A program made the translations under genes and the position numbers. The notes under the pieces were generated by a model, which was not told the DNA's origin, made no database searches, and saw only the letters and a list, made by a program, of their open reading frames with translations. This document shows positions 1-8,422 of a stretch of DNA of 64,000 nucleotides, in pieces. Origin of the DNA: Arcanobacterium ihumii (lineage in GTDB: Bacteria; Actinomycetota; Actinomycetes; Actinomycetales; Actinomycetaceae); NCBI RefSeq assembly GCF_900604515.1, contig NZ_UWOS01000001.1, positions 124,001-188,000 on the forward strand, given 5' to 3'. How positions within the stretch are numbered: the stretch's first letter is position 1; each line of letters begins with the position of its first letter.

Positions 1-1
1 T

Positions 2-862
2 ATTGATGAAGACGGTGAAGGTATCGCTTTATTCCAGGCAGACTTCTACCGCCGCAAGGGCAAACACGGTGGGGCATGGATGCATGAAGTTGTAGCTGGA
101 TCAGCATTTGATGGTACCAAGCCCGTTATTATGAATAACTGCAACTTTAACGAACCAAAGAACGGCGATCCTTGCTTGCTCACTTGGGATAACGTGATCA
201 CCGTATTCCACGAATTCGGACATGCTTTACATGGAATGCTGACGAAAACCAAGTATCGTTCAACGTCGGGAACGCACGTTCCACGAGATTTTGTGGAAAC
301 ACCGTCGCAATTGAATGAGATGTGGGCGTTTAACCCTGAAGTACTAGCGCAATATGCTATTCATTACCAAACAGGAGAGCCGCTCCCCCAGAATTTGGTG
401 GAAGCACTGGCAACATCGAAGACGTTTGGTCAAGCATTCGATACCACCGAACTGCTAGCTTCTGCATTACTCGATCAGGCTTGGCACCGGCTCAGTCCTT
501 CTGAGATTCCCTCAGATGTAGCAAGCTTTGAAAAGGAAGCTCTAGGCGAGTATGGCGTTTATTCCGAGTTTATTCCACCGCGCTACCGCTCAACGTACTT
601 TAACCATACCTTCGGTGGAGGTTACGACGCAGGGTACTATTCCTACATTTGGGCAGAAGTTCTAGCTGCAGACATTGAGAATTGGTTTAAAACCACTGCT
701 GCTATTGATGGCGACGGCGGTTTGAATCGCGACGCCGGTACACGTTTGCGCACTGAGTTGCTCTCACGCGGAAATTCGCGACCACCAATGGATTCGTTCC
801 GTGCACTTCTAGGCCGCGATCCACGTGCTGAAGCAATTCTGGAACGCCGCGGGTTAGCATAA
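2..862 (+). CDS. dcp: M3-family oligopeptidase / peptidyl-dipeptidase, 3' part only
   Basis: The open frame is already running at base 2, so the window starts inside the gene and only the C-terminal catalytic part is visible. The zinc motif HEFGH is encoded from about base 209, inside a segment reading VFHEFGHALHG, which is the signature of the thimet/Dcp group of M3 metallopeptidases. Upstream residues reading YRRKGKHGGAW and downstream residues FGGGYDAGYYSYIWAEV are also typical. Members are cytoplasmic and trim short peptides, and Dcp removes C-terminal dipeptides. The end is RRGLA followed by TAA, with a strong hairpin about 65 bases downstream. Whether it is Dcp or an OpdA-type oligopeptidase cannot be decided from this part. 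Confidence 0.88.
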   Translation: MDEDGEGIALFQADFYRRKGKHGGAWMHEVVAGSAFDGTKPVIMNNCNFNEPKNGDPCLLTWDNVITVFHEFGHALHGMLTKTKYRSTSGTHVPRDFVETPSQLNEMWAFNPEVLAQYAIHYQTGEPLPQNLVEALATSKTFGQAFDTTELLASALLDQAWHRLSPSEIPSDVASFEKEALGEYGVYSEFIPPRYRSTYFNHTFGGGYDAGYYSYIWAEVLAADIENWFKTTAAIDGDGGLNRDAGTRLRTELLSRGNSRPPMDSFRALLGRDPRAEAILERRGLA

Positions 863-928
863 ATACCTCGTAAACGTGAGCACACAGAGCTCCAAGATTT
901 GTAGGTATTTCTAATAGCGGTCATTAAG

Positions 929-973
929 AAGGGTGGTTGGTGGATAGCCGTTGGCTACCCACCAACCACCCTT
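929..973 (+). terminator. Hairpin terminator after the M3 peptidase
   Basis: Two arms of 21 bases (929-949 and 953-973) pair with one mismatch around a 3-base loop. The hairpin lies between the peptidase stop and the promoter of the next gene. A short T-containing stretch follows, without a long T run. Confidence 0.75.
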
Positions 974-979
974 CACTTA

Positions 980-1019
980 TTGACGCTTTTTAAGAAACTC
1001 TTTACACTTGTATGTGTAA
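980..1019 (+). promoter_or_regulatory. Promoter with dyad operator of the HTH/PIN pair
   Basis: A -35 box TTGACG (980-985) and a -10 box TACACT (1003-1008) are separated by 17 bases. A dyad, TTACAC at 1002-1007 and GTGTAA at 1014-1019, covers the -10 box. This is where an autoregulating antitoxin would bind. The assignment to the downstream HTH protein is inference. Confidence 0.55.
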
Positions 1020-1066
1020 GTTCTAAGCGTTGCAAACTTAGACTCAACTAAACAAGGAACAGATCA

Positions 1067-1507
1067 ATGTCTACTACATTTGTTGACAGCAAGATCAATA
1101 TCAACGACTCCACACTGGAGGACATCCACGGTCTGCCAAAAGATGAGGAATCAAAAATTTCCATCACCTCGAGCAATGGCAAACTTCTTGAAAATATTCC
1201 ACCCAGCATCGGCATGCTATTAGAGCAAATACTTAACGCAATTAACGAAAATGGGCATGTTGCGGTATCGACTCTCCCAGAAGTTCTTTCTAGCAATGCA
1301 GCAGCTGAGTTGCTCGGTATTTCTCGACCAACTCTTATGAAGCGGGTAGAAAATGGTGAAATCCCATTTCTTCGAGTGGGAACACATAAGCGTTTTAATC
1401 GAAAAGACGTGCTGAAATACCGTCAGATGATTCTAAAAAAGCAAGAAAAGAAGCTTGAAGAACTTCGAATTTTCTACTCAAACGAAGGAAGTTTTTTCGA
1501 AGATTAA
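1067..1507 (+). CDS. Excisionase/MerR-type HTH protein, probable antitoxin of a PIN toxin
   Basis: A 146-aa protein. Its first half is acidic and without a recognised fold. Residues from about 70 to 125 form a winged-helix excisionase-type DNA-binding domain with the pattern SSNAAAELLGISRPTL and RVGTHKRF, as in the HTH_17 family. The start is ATG with AAGGAA eight bases upstream. The PIN-domain gene follows directly in the same direction, and a dyad overlaps the promoter, so it probably represses its own operon and neutralises the PIN protein. HTH-plus-PIN pairs of this kind are known in actinobacteria. No phage or integrase genes lie nearby, which argues against a true excisionase. Confidence 0.68.
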   Translation: MSTTFVDSKININDSTLEDIHGLPKDEESKISITSSNGKLLENIPPSIGMLLEQILNAINENGHVAVSTLPEVLSSNAAAELLGISRPTLMKRVENGEIPFLRVGTHKRFNRKDVLKYRQMILKKQEKKLEELRIFYSNEGSFFED

Positions 1508-1532
1508 CCCTTTAGTGAGGCACTTTTCAGAT

Positions 1533-2126
1533 ATGCTCTGTAATGTGCCTCACTTAGTTTTCGTGGATGCGAATATTCTAGCCAGCCGAACTTTAATGGA
1601 CTGGCTTTTTCACTTGCGTAATAAGACGCCAGGGATGTTTACTTTACAGACTTCAAAAGATGTCATAACGGAAGTTTGCTACACGATTAGGAGGAAATAC
1701 CCTCAAGCAAGTGATTCCATCATTAATAAACGCGTACAACGCATCCAAGAGCTCATGGACGAAGTCCTCACCGAAGAATTTGATGGCAACTTATCTAGCT
1801 TTACCGGATCAGACATAAACGATTACCACGTTCACGCAGCAGCGATTAAAGCAACATCTCAGTATATTTTGACGAATAACAAATCCACGGATATCACTAC
1901 CACTCCCGATGACCAGCCCTATAGCATAATTGCTGCAGATGATTTTCTTTGTTTGGTGGCACAATCAGCTCCACACGCCTGCGAGGAAGCAATCAATGAA
2001 CAATTCTTATATTGGGCAAAGGACCAAAAACTTACAGACCCAAAACTTGAGGAGCACTTAGTAAAAGCTGGGTGCCCAAAATTTGCCAATATCGTTCATA
2101 ATTCTTTGTTTATCATAAAGTATTAA
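1533..2126 (+). CDS. PIN-domain protein, probable VapC-like ribonuclease toxin
   Basis: The protein begins, a few residues in, with VFVDANIL, whose Asp is the first acidic active-site residue of PIN nucleases. Further acidic positions follow in EVCYTIRRKYP, and SDINDYHVHAAA carries the conserved Asp before the second half. PIN toxins cut RNA such as tRNA or rRNA using Mg2+. ATG 1533, 25 bases after the HTH stop, puts the motif close to the N terminus, as is usual. In-frame GTG 1515 and TTG 1455 are alternatives, and TTG 1455 would overlap the HTH gene by 53 bases. A strong hairpin follows the stop. Confidence 0.62.
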   Translation: MLCNVPHLVFVDANILASRTLMDWLFHLRNKTPGMFTLQTSKDVITEVCYTIRRKYPQASDSIINKRVQRIQELMDEVLTEEFDGNLSSFTGSDINDYHVHAAAIKATSQYILTNNKSTDITTTPDDQPYSIIAADDFLCLVAQSAPHACEEAINEQFLYWAKDQKLTDPKLEEHLVKAGCPKFANIVHNSLFIIKY

Positions 2127-2168
2127 CAGAATTCTAGAGTCTCGCAAACTTCGCCGACTCGGAAATAA

Positions 2169-2219
2169 GCTGTGGGCTCGAACTTTAACCTTTGGTCATT
2201 GTTAGTTCGAGCCCACAGC
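2169..2219. terminator. Hairpin between the PIN gene and tRNA-Glu
   Basis: A perfect 16-base inverted repeat (2169-2184 and 2204-2219) with a 19-base loop lies between the convergent PIN gene and tRNA gene. It can act on both strands. On the minus strand a T-rich stretch follows. Confidence 0.7.
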
Positions 2220-2229
2220 CTTGCGTTTG

Positions 2230-2302
2230 TACCCCGTACCGGATTTGAACCGGTGTTACCGCCGTGAGAGGGCGACGTCCTAGGCCGCTAGACGAACGGG
2301 GC
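2230..2302 (-). tRNA. tRNA-Glu (anticodon CTC), copy 1
   Basis: Read on the minus strand, the 73-base sequence folds as a cloverleaf with acceptor arm GCCCCGT/ACGGGGT, a D-arm containing the CTAGCGGC pattern typical of tRNA-Glu, anticodon loop CTCTCAC (anticodon CTC, codon GAG) and T-arm GGTTCAAATCC. CCA is not encoded. It is identical in sequence to the copy at 2377-2449. Confidence 0.95.
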
Positions 2303-2337
2303 CTATTTATGATCTTGAATTGCTCCAAGATATTTAT

Positions 2338-2374
2338 AGATCCACACTTCTAACCGAGTCAGTAGTGTGGATCT
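2338..2374 (-). terminator. Hairpin between the two tRNA-Glu genes
   Basis: An 11-base perfect stem (2338-2348 and 2364-2374) with a 15-base loop lies directly 3' of the upstream tRNA-Glu. No T run follows, so it may be a processing structure rather than a strong terminator. Confidence 0.4.
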
Positions 2375-2376
2375 TG

Positions 2377-2449
2377 TACCCCGTACCGGATTTGAACCGG
2401 TGTTACCGCCGTGAGAGGGCGACGTCCTAGGCCGCTAGACGAACGGGGC
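2377..2449 (-). tRNA. tRNA-Glu (anticodon CTC), copy 2
   Basis: The same 73-base cloverleaf as the copy at 2230-2302, base for base, with anticodon CTC. It lies downstream of gltX and tRNA-Gln on the same strand. Confidence 0.95.
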
Positions 2450-2485
2450 CAACGCGATAAATCGCTGAAGAATTAATCTTCTTCG

Positions 2486-2557
2486 CTGGGATACCAGGAC
2501 TCGAACCTAGACTAAAGGAACCAGAAACCTTCGTGCTGCCAATTACACCATATCCCA
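2486..2557 (-). tRNA. tRNA-Gln (anticodon CTG)
   Basis: The minus strand gives a 72-base cloverleaf with acceptor TGGGATA/TATCCCA, discriminator G, anticodon loop TTCTGGT (anticodon CTG, codon CAG) and T-arm GGTTCGAGTCC. The U1-A72 pair is typical of tRNA-Gln. It lies about 90 bases downstream of gltX. In most actinobacteria this tRNA is first charged with Glu by GluRS and then amidated. Confidence 0.95.
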
Positions 2558-2645
2558 TGGTGGTTTGCAGTCTTGCGATCTGCAACGGAATATCATCTTA
2601 CGCAGGTTACGCGCTTAAAGCAAACCACAGTCTACGTGAGCGTAC

Positions 2646-4154
2646 TCACGCAGAAAGTTGAGCCCTAAAACGGCGAATACGCTTGATTGATTCCTCTTTA
2701 CCAAGTAACGCGATTGAATCAACTACAGGCAAAGAAACATTGCTTCCTGTCATAGCTACAAACAGTGGAGCGTAGGCAAAGCGAGGCTTTACTTCCATCC
2801 CCTGCACCACTGCGGCATCGAATTCTTCTTTAACCGTCACAGCCGAGAAATCCTCAATACCCTCGAATACTTCGGCAGCCTTATCTAGCACAGCTACAGT
2901 AGTGTCCTTGAGCTTAGAAACAGCCTTTTCGTCGTACTCGAGCGTATCTGCATCTGTAAACAGGAATGCCATAAGCTTAGTAGCTTCACCAAGCAACTGG
3001 ATTCGAGTCTGAACAAGAGGAGTAGCACCGTCGAGCAAACGCTGCGTTTCAGTGTCGAGATCTTCGTACTTCTCCCCTGAAATCAAACCATCGCGGCTCA
3101 AGAACGGAACAAGACGATCACGCAAGTCATTAACCTCAAGCATGCGAATATGCTCAGCGTTAATTGCGATGCACTTCTTATCGTCGAAACGAGCTGGATT
3201 AGGATTCACATCTGCAACGTCGAAAGCCTGAGCGAGATCTTCACGTGAGAAGATATCGTTGTCTGGCGAGATCGACCAGCCGAGCAATGCCAGGTAGTTA
3301 ATTAAACCTTCTGGAATCATTCCACGGTCACGGTGAAGCAACAGATTTGATTCTGGATCACGCTTTGAGAGCTTCTTGTTACCTTCACCCATAACGTATG
3401 GAAGGTGTCCAAATAGTGGCATCTCCTTGGCAATTCCGAGCTCAAGGAGAGCACGGTATAACACAACCTGACGAGGAGTGGAAGAGAGCAAATCTTCGCC
3501 ACGCAAAACGTGGTTAATTCCCATCATTGCGTCGTCAACCGGGTTCGTCAGAGTATAGAGCGGATCGCCGTTTGCACGAACGATTACATAGTCCGGCACC
3601 GAACCTGCTTTAAAGGTAATTTCACCGCGAACTAGATCGTTGAAAGTGATGTCCTCATCAGGCATCCGGATACGAAGTACTGGCTCACGTCCCTCAGCAC
3701 GAAACGCCGCTTTTTGCTCTTCCGTGAGGTCGCGATCAAAGCCGTCATAACCAAGCTTAGGATCTTCACCCTTAGCTAGATGGCGCTGCTCAACTTCTTC
3801 TGGGGTTGAAAAAGATTCGTATGCATATCCCGCTTCAAGTAGTTTCGCCGCTACGTCGTGGTAGATATCCATGCGCTGTGACTGTCGGTAAGGTCCGTGC
3901 GGGCCGCCAACTTCAGCACCTTCATCCCAGTCCAAACCTAACCATTGAAGTGAATCAATAATTTGGTCATACGATTCTTGGGAATCACGAGCCGCATCAG
4001 TATCTTCGATACGGAAAACGAATGTACCACCGGTGTGGCGCGCGTATGCCCAGTTAAATAGGCAGGTACGTACCATTCCAACATGTGGAGTTCCGGTTGG
4101 CGAAGGACAAAATCGAACACGGACATTTTCGCCCGTCATAGCTACAGTACTCAT
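2646..4154 (-). CDS. gltX: Glutamyl-tRNA synthetase
   Basis: A 502-aa class I aminoacyl-tRNA synthetase of usual GluRS length. The N terminus carries [13 protein letters not shown], the HIGH-motif region in the bacterial GluRS form, and the KMSKS loop appears as KLSKR in [13 protein letters not shown]. It charges tRNA-Glu, and in organisms without GlnRS also tRNA-Gln for the amidotransferase route. Its product also feeds the C5 heme pathway, whose genes are all in this window. tRNA-Gln and two tRNA-Glu genes lie immediately downstream on the same strand. An in-frame ATG at 4139 is an alternative start. Confidence 0.97.
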   Translation of the reverse strand: MSTVAMTGENVRVRFCPSPTGTPHVGMVRTCLFNWAYARHTGGTFVFRIEDTDAARDSQESYDQIIDSLQWLGLDWDEGAEVGGPHGPYRQSQRMDIYHDVAAKLLEAGYAYESFSTPEEVEQRHLAKGEDPKLGYDGFDRDLTEEQKAAFRAEGREPVLRIRMPDEDITFNDLVRGEITFKAGSVPDYVIVRANGDPLYTLTNPVDDAMMGINHVLRGEDLLSSTPRQVVLYRALLELGIAKEMPLFGHLPYVMGEGNKKLSKRDPESNLLLHRDRGMIPEGLINYLALLGWSISPDNDIFSREDLAQAFDVADVNPNPARFDDKKCIAINAEHIRMLEVNDLRDRLVPFLSRDGLISGEKYEDLDTETQRLLDGATPLVQTRIQLLGEATKLMAFLFTDADTLEYDEKAVSKLKDTTVAVLDKAAEVFEGIEDFSAVTVKEEFDAAVVQGMEVKPRFAYAPLFVAMTGSNVSLPVVDSIALLGKEESIKRIRRFRAQLSA

Positions 4155-4219
4155 CGTCTCTAGCCTACTCCTATTTATGTTTGAGCTAAAAAATCTCTAA
4201 GGAAAATTGAATCTGATCG

Positions 4220-4966
4220 TCAGGACGCAACCACTGGATTACGCAAATCTCCGATTTCTTCGATAGCTACCACGACGTCGTCGCCAGGTGTAATCGCAGT
4301 CGGTACGATTAAATCTCCAAGCAAAATAATATCGCCAGGCAACAGGCTGAAAATTTCAGAAACGGCAGATACGTAAGAAGCAATGTTGTCCACATTTACC
4401 GTTACCGTAGCACTAGCGACATCGTCGTTAATTTCAACAAATACGTGAAGCTCGTCAGTGGAAAGCGCGGTATCGATAACGGGTCCAAGTGGGCAGGAAG
4501 TGTCAAAACCGTAAGCATGAGCAGGAGAAGAATGAGCGTACTCCGGAGCACTCACCGCATTAACCACCGTGTAACCAAAGATTACGTCTGCCACTCGATC
4601 TGCTGGAACATCACGGCAAGGACGCGAGATCACAACACCAAGATTCGGCGCACTCGTAACACCATTCGCCCAAGTAGGAATAACAACGGGTACATCTGGC
4701 CCCACAACGGCCGTATTAGGTTTTAGGTACCAGCCGCCACCTCGAGGATTACTCATATTCTCGTCAAAATTCTGAGTACTACCAATTACTTTGGATCGTG
4801 GCAGCATCGGTGCGACGAGATGGACCTCGTCTTCCTTAAAGACCTGCCCAGTTTGCTCAATACCCGAATACATAGGATCGCCAGCAATGACGTGATACTT
4901 CTGATTTTCAACATCGAGGATCGCAAAACGTGGACCTTGTTCTAATGACAAACGCGCAATTTTCAT
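4220..4966 (-). CDS. FAH-fold protein lacking the usual metal ligands
   Basis: A 248-aa protein of the fumarylacetoacetate hydrolase family, as commonly found next to gltX in actinobacteria. The fold is recognisable from KIARLSLEQGPRF, LKPNTAVVGP, VFGYTVVNAVS and GFDTSCPLGP. Residues that bind the metal and do catalysis in active relatives are changed. The usual ExE is replaced by APN before LGVVI, the Asp of the ND-x-S/T-ARD motif by Ala (NAVSAPE), and the GKNYxDHA segment by GSTQNFDEN. It may therefore be a non-catalytic family member or have a different activity. It is read toward gltX and starts 23 bases from the divergent glycosylase-family gene. Confidence 0.8.
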   Translation of the reverse strand: MKIARLSLEQGPRFAILDVENQKYHVIAGDPMYSGIEQTGQVFKEDEVHLVAPMLPRSKVIGSTQNFDENMSNPRGGGWYLKPNTAVVGPDVPVVIPTWANGVTSAPNLGVVISRPCRDVPADRVADVIFGYTVVNAVSAPEYAHSSPAHAYGFDTSCPLGPVIDTALSTDELHVFVEINDDVASATVTVNVDNIASYVSAVSEIFSLLPGDIILLGDLIVPTAITPGDDVVVAIEEIGDLRNPVVAS

Positions 4967-4989
4967 AACTCTAGCCTAAACCAGAACCG

Positions 4990-5913
4990 ATGATGTGCCA
5001 CAATAACAAAGTGAAAATTTTACCTGTAGAGGATTGGACAAATCGCTGGAACCACCATGTTCGTGAAGCAGACGCGCGCACAGCTCCCCATATTCAGCGG
5101 CGTGAGCGCGGGGAGAAACATCCTCTGGAAGACTTTCTTTGGGAGTACTACCCACTGCGTGCGGGACGTTTTCGTACCTGGTACCCAGGAATTGACGACG
5201 ACGGCGCAGTTGGCTTGGAGCGTCCATCGTCTTGCCTTGTAGAGGCATGCATATATTGGAACAAACTCGCACACTCGAGATGGTTTCGTACCGACGACGA
5301 TGCGCTCACCTGTTATTTAAACGTTCCAGCCTTCGTCGAGTATCGGCATCATGGAATTAATTTTCTGCGGAAATTGTTGACGAAGCTTCAAAATACTACA
5401 CCGGTTTTTGGCTGTTTGGGCTGGCACGAATGGGCAATGGCGTACAAAGTTGACGAGCTGCGCCATTCGCTTCCCTTACGGCTAGGACAAGACCGAACCA
5501 ACGCAATAGTAGAACAGGCACATATTCGTTGCACACACTTTGATGCATATCAGTTCTTTAGTCCCCAAGCGATAGATCTCAACATGGTTCGGCCAACCTA
5601 CGAAACTGTTCTTGATTATGAACAACCTGGTTGCATTCATGTGAATATGGATTTATTACGGGCTTGTATCCAGCTTGGACCACTAATTCCGGGTGAATTA
5701 CTGTTGGAAAGCTACGATTTAGCACGCCGGGCCAGAACAATTGATATGGCAGCATCACCCTATAATTGCGAGGCGATCGGACTGAAACCCATCCTGATTG
5801 AAACTACCGAAGGAAAGGCTGAATATATTCGAGCTCAACAAGAGTTGGCGGAAACAGCACGTCCAATTCGGGCAAAGGTACTAGACATTCTTTCTAGCGT
5901 TTCTGAACTATGA
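4990..5913 (+). CDS. Actinobacterial protein annotated as 3-methyladenine DNA glycosylase
   Basis: A 307-aa soluble protein. It matches a conserved actinobacterial family with ERGEKHPLEDFLWEYY near the N terminus, CLGWHEWAM in the middle, HFDAYQFFSP, EQPGCIHVNMDL and ASPYNCEAIGLKP. The family is labelled 3-methyladenine DNA glycosylase, a base-excision repair enzyme. To my knowledge that label rests on similarity, and the name should be held loosely. Three starts are close together: ATG 4990, ATG 4993 and GTG 5011. GTG 5011 has a CACAAT element 6 bases upstream, which would suit a leaderless transcript. A hairpin about 100 bases after the stop, facing tRNA-Leu, probably ends transcription. 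Confidence 0.65.
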   Translation: MMCHNNKVKILPVEDWTNRWNHHVREADARTAPHIQRRERGEKHPLEDFLWEYYPLRAGRFRTWYPGIDDDGAVGLERPSSCLVEACIYWNKLAHSRWFRTDDDALTCYLNVPAFVEYRHHGINFLRKLLTKLQNTTPVFGCLGWHEWAMAYKVDELRHSLPLRLGQDRTNAIVEQAHIRCTHFDAYQFFSPQAIDLNMVRPTYETVLDYEQPGCIHVNMDLLRACIQLGPLIPGELLLESYDLARRARTIDMAASPYNCEAIGLKPILIETTEGKAEYIRAQQELAETARPIRAKVLDILSSVSEL

Positions 5914-6016
5914 CAACTATAGCTTTCCTTGGATTGTGTTAAAACACGCTGAATCGGTCAGAAAATCTTTCTTAAATTCCCGTCCTAGTGAGGGAGATTC
6001 AGGACTAGAAAACAAC

Positions 6017-6055
6017 GTTGCCCTCGCAACACATCTTTTGTGTTGCGAGGGCAAC
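6017..6055 (-). terminator. Terminator of tRNA-Leu, also usable by the plus-strand gene
   Basis: A perfect 17-base stem (6017-6033 and 6039-6055) with a 5-base loop. On the minus strand it is followed by GTTGTTTTC. It lies just 3' of tRNA-Leu. Confidence 0.8.
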
Positions 6056-6061
6056 GGTTTG

Positions 6062-6143
6062 TGCGCGAGGAGGGACTTGAACCCTCACGTCCTAAGACAC
6101 TAGAACCTAAATCTAGCGCGTCTGCCAATTTCGCCACTCGCGC
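6062..6143 (-). tRNA. tRNA-Leu (anticodon TAG)
   Basis: The minus strand gives an 82-base class II tRNA with acceptor GCGCGAG/CTCGCGC, a long variable arm (GTGTCTTAGGAC region), anticodon loop TTTAGGT (anticodon TAG, codon CTA) and T-arm GGTTCAAGTCC. Confidence 0.95.
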
Positions 6144-6218
6144 GGACGTGTTCAATAAAATCGAACACGGTTAAGCATAGCGATATTTTCCAAAAATTCA
6201 AAAAAATCGCAATGTTAG

Positions 6219-6698
6219 CTATCTATCTATTCCAAGCTCCTTACGAAGGCGAGCAACGTGCCCGGTGGCTTTCACGTTGTACTGAGCCAGTTTTACGGTG
6301 CCGTCCTTGGCAATGACCACAGTTGAACGAATTACACCTTTAATCAATTTCCCGTAATTCTTCTTTTCCCCAAAAGCTCCCCATTCAGTCATAACGCTCT
6401 TATCTGCATCGGATGCCAAAGGAAAATTCAACGATTCCTTATCCGTAAATTTCTGCAAAGACTCCACCTTATCTGGCGAAATCCCGATGACGGAGTAGCC
6501 CACCGCCTTCAAAGAATTCTCCGAATCTCTAAAGTCACATGCTTCTTTTGTACATCCTGGCGTCATAGCGCGCGGATAAAAGTAAACGATTATACCGGCG
6601 TCGGACTTCTTCAATTCCTCGCTCAGACTTACAGTTCCTCCATCAAGTGTGGGAAGCGTAAAATCTGGTGCTTTGGTTCCTACTTCAAGCTGTGGCAT
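6219..6698 (-). CDS. bcp: Thioredoxin-dependent peroxiredoxin (Bcp type)
   Basis: A 159-aa peroxiredoxin of the Bcp/PrxQ group. The peroxidatic Cys is in PRAMTPGCTKEACDFRD, with the second Cys five residues on, as in atypical 2-Cys enzymes. It reduces hydrogen peroxide and organic hydroperoxides in the cytoplasm using thioredoxin. The start ATG has AAGGAG seven bases upstream. tRNA-Leu follows on the same strand. Confidence 0.95.
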   Translation of the reverse strand: MPQLEVGTKAPDFTLPTLDGGTVSLSEELKKSDAGIIVYFYPRAMTPGCTKEACDFRDSENSLKAVGYSVIGISPDKVESLQKFTDKESLNFPLASDADKSVMTEWGAFGEKKNYGKLIKGVIRSTVVIAKDGTVKLAQYNVKATGHVARLRKELGIDR

Positions 6699-6786
6699 GT
6701 ATTGCTCCTTTGTATTTGAATCTCTTTAGCGTTCTCAAAGTTCGTGGCGCCTACCCGGCTGCCGATGGCCCTCTCGCTCTGTCTGA

Positions 6787-7107
6787 CTACTTGCCCTCAT
6801 CAAATATTGAAATAAAGAGTTGCAAGCTAACCACTAGGATGAACAGGATAAAGCCAACGATCATCGGTGTAATTCCCAAGGTGGTTGGCATAATCAGACC
6901 GGTTGCTAACGTTCCGGCAACACCGAGCAGATATCGCTGCGTTCGCGCTCCATAAAAAGTGAGGACGACCGTAATTAGCCCAATGACCGCGATTCCAATC
7001 GAGGCCGGTTCTATCCCAACTTTAAACAGCGTCGCCATGCCAAGTACGAACATAATTACTGAAAAGCCTTGGCAAAACCCCATGAGTATCCGTAGATATT
7101 TAGTCAC
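6787..7107 (-). CDS. Small four-helix membrane protein, unknown function
   Basis: A 106-aa hydrophobic protein with about four predicted membrane spans (roughly residues 8-28, 33-52, 60-78 and 80-100) and a short charged tail FDEGK. No family motif is recognised. GTG is the start. It lies upstream of bcp on the same strand with an 88-base gap that shows no clear promoter or terminator. Confidence 0.6.
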   Translation of the reverse strand: MTKYLRILMGFCQGFSVIMFVLGMATLFKVGIEPASIGIAVIGLITVVLTFYGARTQRYLLGVAGTLATGLIMPTTLGITPMIVGFILFILVVSLQLFISIFDEGK

Positions 7108-7116
7108 ATATCCACT

Positions 7117-7148
7117 TTGCCACAGCGTTAAACTGTTTTCCTATAGAT
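7117..7148 (+). promoter_or_regulatory. Probable promoter of the Nudix-related gene
   Basis: TTGCCA (7117-7122) and TATAGAT (7142-7148) are separated by 19 bases, longer than ideal, but the -10 box is strong. A transcript from here would begin just before ATG 7158. Confidence 0.4.
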
Positions 7149-7235
7149 CTAAGAAATATGGTGAGCGCGTTCACTAGCTGCCAAAAACTCGAACGATTAA
7201 CCCCACTTATTGATGTGAACTGGCACAATCAAAGT

Positions 7236-7766
7236 ATGAATGAAATTGCATCCGGTGACATGGGACCGTGGCTCTCCCCTGAGGAGCTCGAATTCGTCAG
7301 AAACAAAGTTCCTATGCTTTACGTCGATATCGTACCAGTACGTTTGAACGACGACGGTCGCGTGGAAGCATTTGGGCTCATCCTTTGTATGAACGACGAC
7401 GTTTTGTCACGTTCGCTCGTCAGCGGTCGAATTTTATTCCACGAGTCGATCCACGATGCTCTTATTCGCCATATCGATAAGGATCTCGGGCACATGGCAT
7501 TACCACAGCTCCCCACCTCAATCGTTCCATTCACCATCGGCGAATACTTCCCTACCCCAGGAGAAGGTCTTTTCGATCCTCGCCAACACGCTGTATCGCT
7601 CGCTTACGTTATTCCAATGAATGGCGACTGTAGCCCGCAAAACGACGCTCTTGAATTCTCCTGGTTCACACCAGGCGAAGTTGCAACCCCTGAATTACAG
7701 GCAGAAATGAGCGAGAGCCAAGCGCGTATCTTGCGCAGGGCTCTCGCCCATCTAACTTGCTTCTAG
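7236..7766 (+). CDS. DUF4916 / Nudix-related protein with a degenerate Nudix box
   Basis: The protein matches the actinobacterial DUF4916 family: WLSPEELEFVR at the start, LYVDIVPVRL, LPQLPTSIVPFTIGEYFPTPG and DPRQHAVSLAYV. The segment at the Nudix box keeps the spacing, G, five residues, E, seven residues, R, but then reads HIDKDLG instead of E-hydrophobic-x-E-E-x-G. Normal Nudix hydrolysis is therefore doubtful, and the substrate is unknown. ATG 7236 gives 176 aa, matching the family. ATG 7158 would add 26 residues with no family similarity that I recognise, but it lies right after a good -10 box and cannot be excluded. It is convergent with rdgB. Confidence 0.72.
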   Translation: MNEIASGDMGPWLSPEELEFVRNKVPMLYVDIVPVRLNDDGRVEAFGLILCMNDDVLSRSLVSGRILFHESIHDALIRHIDKDLGHMALPQLPTSIVPFTIGEYFPTPGEGLFDPRQHAVSLAYVIPMNGDCSPQNDALEFSWFTPGEVATPELQAEMSESQARILRRALAHLTCF

Positions 7767-7776
7767 CCGAGCTAAA

Positions 7777-8412
7777 TCATGAAGCCGGTAATTCTTCGTT
7801 ATTCAGCACAGCCGTAACTAGCGGTGCCATCTGCTCAAATGCTCGTGAACGATGCGAAATTGCATTCTTTTGTTCCGGATCTAGTTCAGCTAGCGTTACG
7901 TCCATACCTTTGGCTTGGAAAATAGGATCGTATCCGAAACCACCAACTCCGGCGCGTTCAAAACGAAGTGTGCCAAGTACCTGACCAATTCGACTAAACT
8001 CACGGCCATCTGGAAGTACCAAAGCCGCAGCACAGGTGAAGTTTGCACCTCGATGTTCAGGAGGAACATCCGCAAGTTGATTCAAAAGTAGATCGAGGTT
8101 CGCGGTATCGTCGCCATGCTTGCCGCTCCAGCGAGCCGAGAAAATACCCGGCGCACCGCCTAAAACGTCAACACAAATCCCCGAGTCATCAGCAAGGGCA
8201 GGAATACCTGTTTTTACAGCTAGTTGGCGTGCCTTGATCAACGCATTTCCAGCAAACGTCACTTCATCTTCAACTGGTTCAGGAATATCGAATTTACGAG
8301 CAGACTGGATAACCTCCGGATCGAGATCCGATATAAATTTACTCAAAATGGCCCTGAGCTCACCGACCTTGTGTTCATTTCTTGTTGCAAGAATCAGCTT
8401 AGGCACAGTCAT
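7777..8412 (-). CDS. rdgB: Non-canonical purine NTP pyrophosphatase (RdgB/HAM1)
   Basis: The protein has the family start LILATRNEHKVGELRAIL, the ADDSGICVD active-site segment and the FGYDPIF and SHRSRAF motifs. It hydrolyses dITP, ITP and XTP to monophosphates and keeps deaminated purines out of nucleic acids. ATG 8412 is preferred, and TTG 8415 is the longer alternative. It is the last gene of the clpS-to-rdgB operon, a few bases after rph. Confidence 0.97.
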   Translation of the reverse strand: MTVPKLILATRNEHKVGELRAILSKFISDLDPEVIQSARKFDIPEPVEDEVTFAGNALIKARQLAVKTGIPALADDSGICVDVLGGAPGIFSARWSGKHGDDTANLDLLLNQLADVPPEHRGANFTCAAALVLPDGREFSRIGQVLGTLRFERAGVGGFGYDPIFQAKGMDVTLAELDPEQKNAISHRSRAFEQMAPLVTAVLNNEELPAS

Positions 8413-8422
8413 CAAACCGTCC

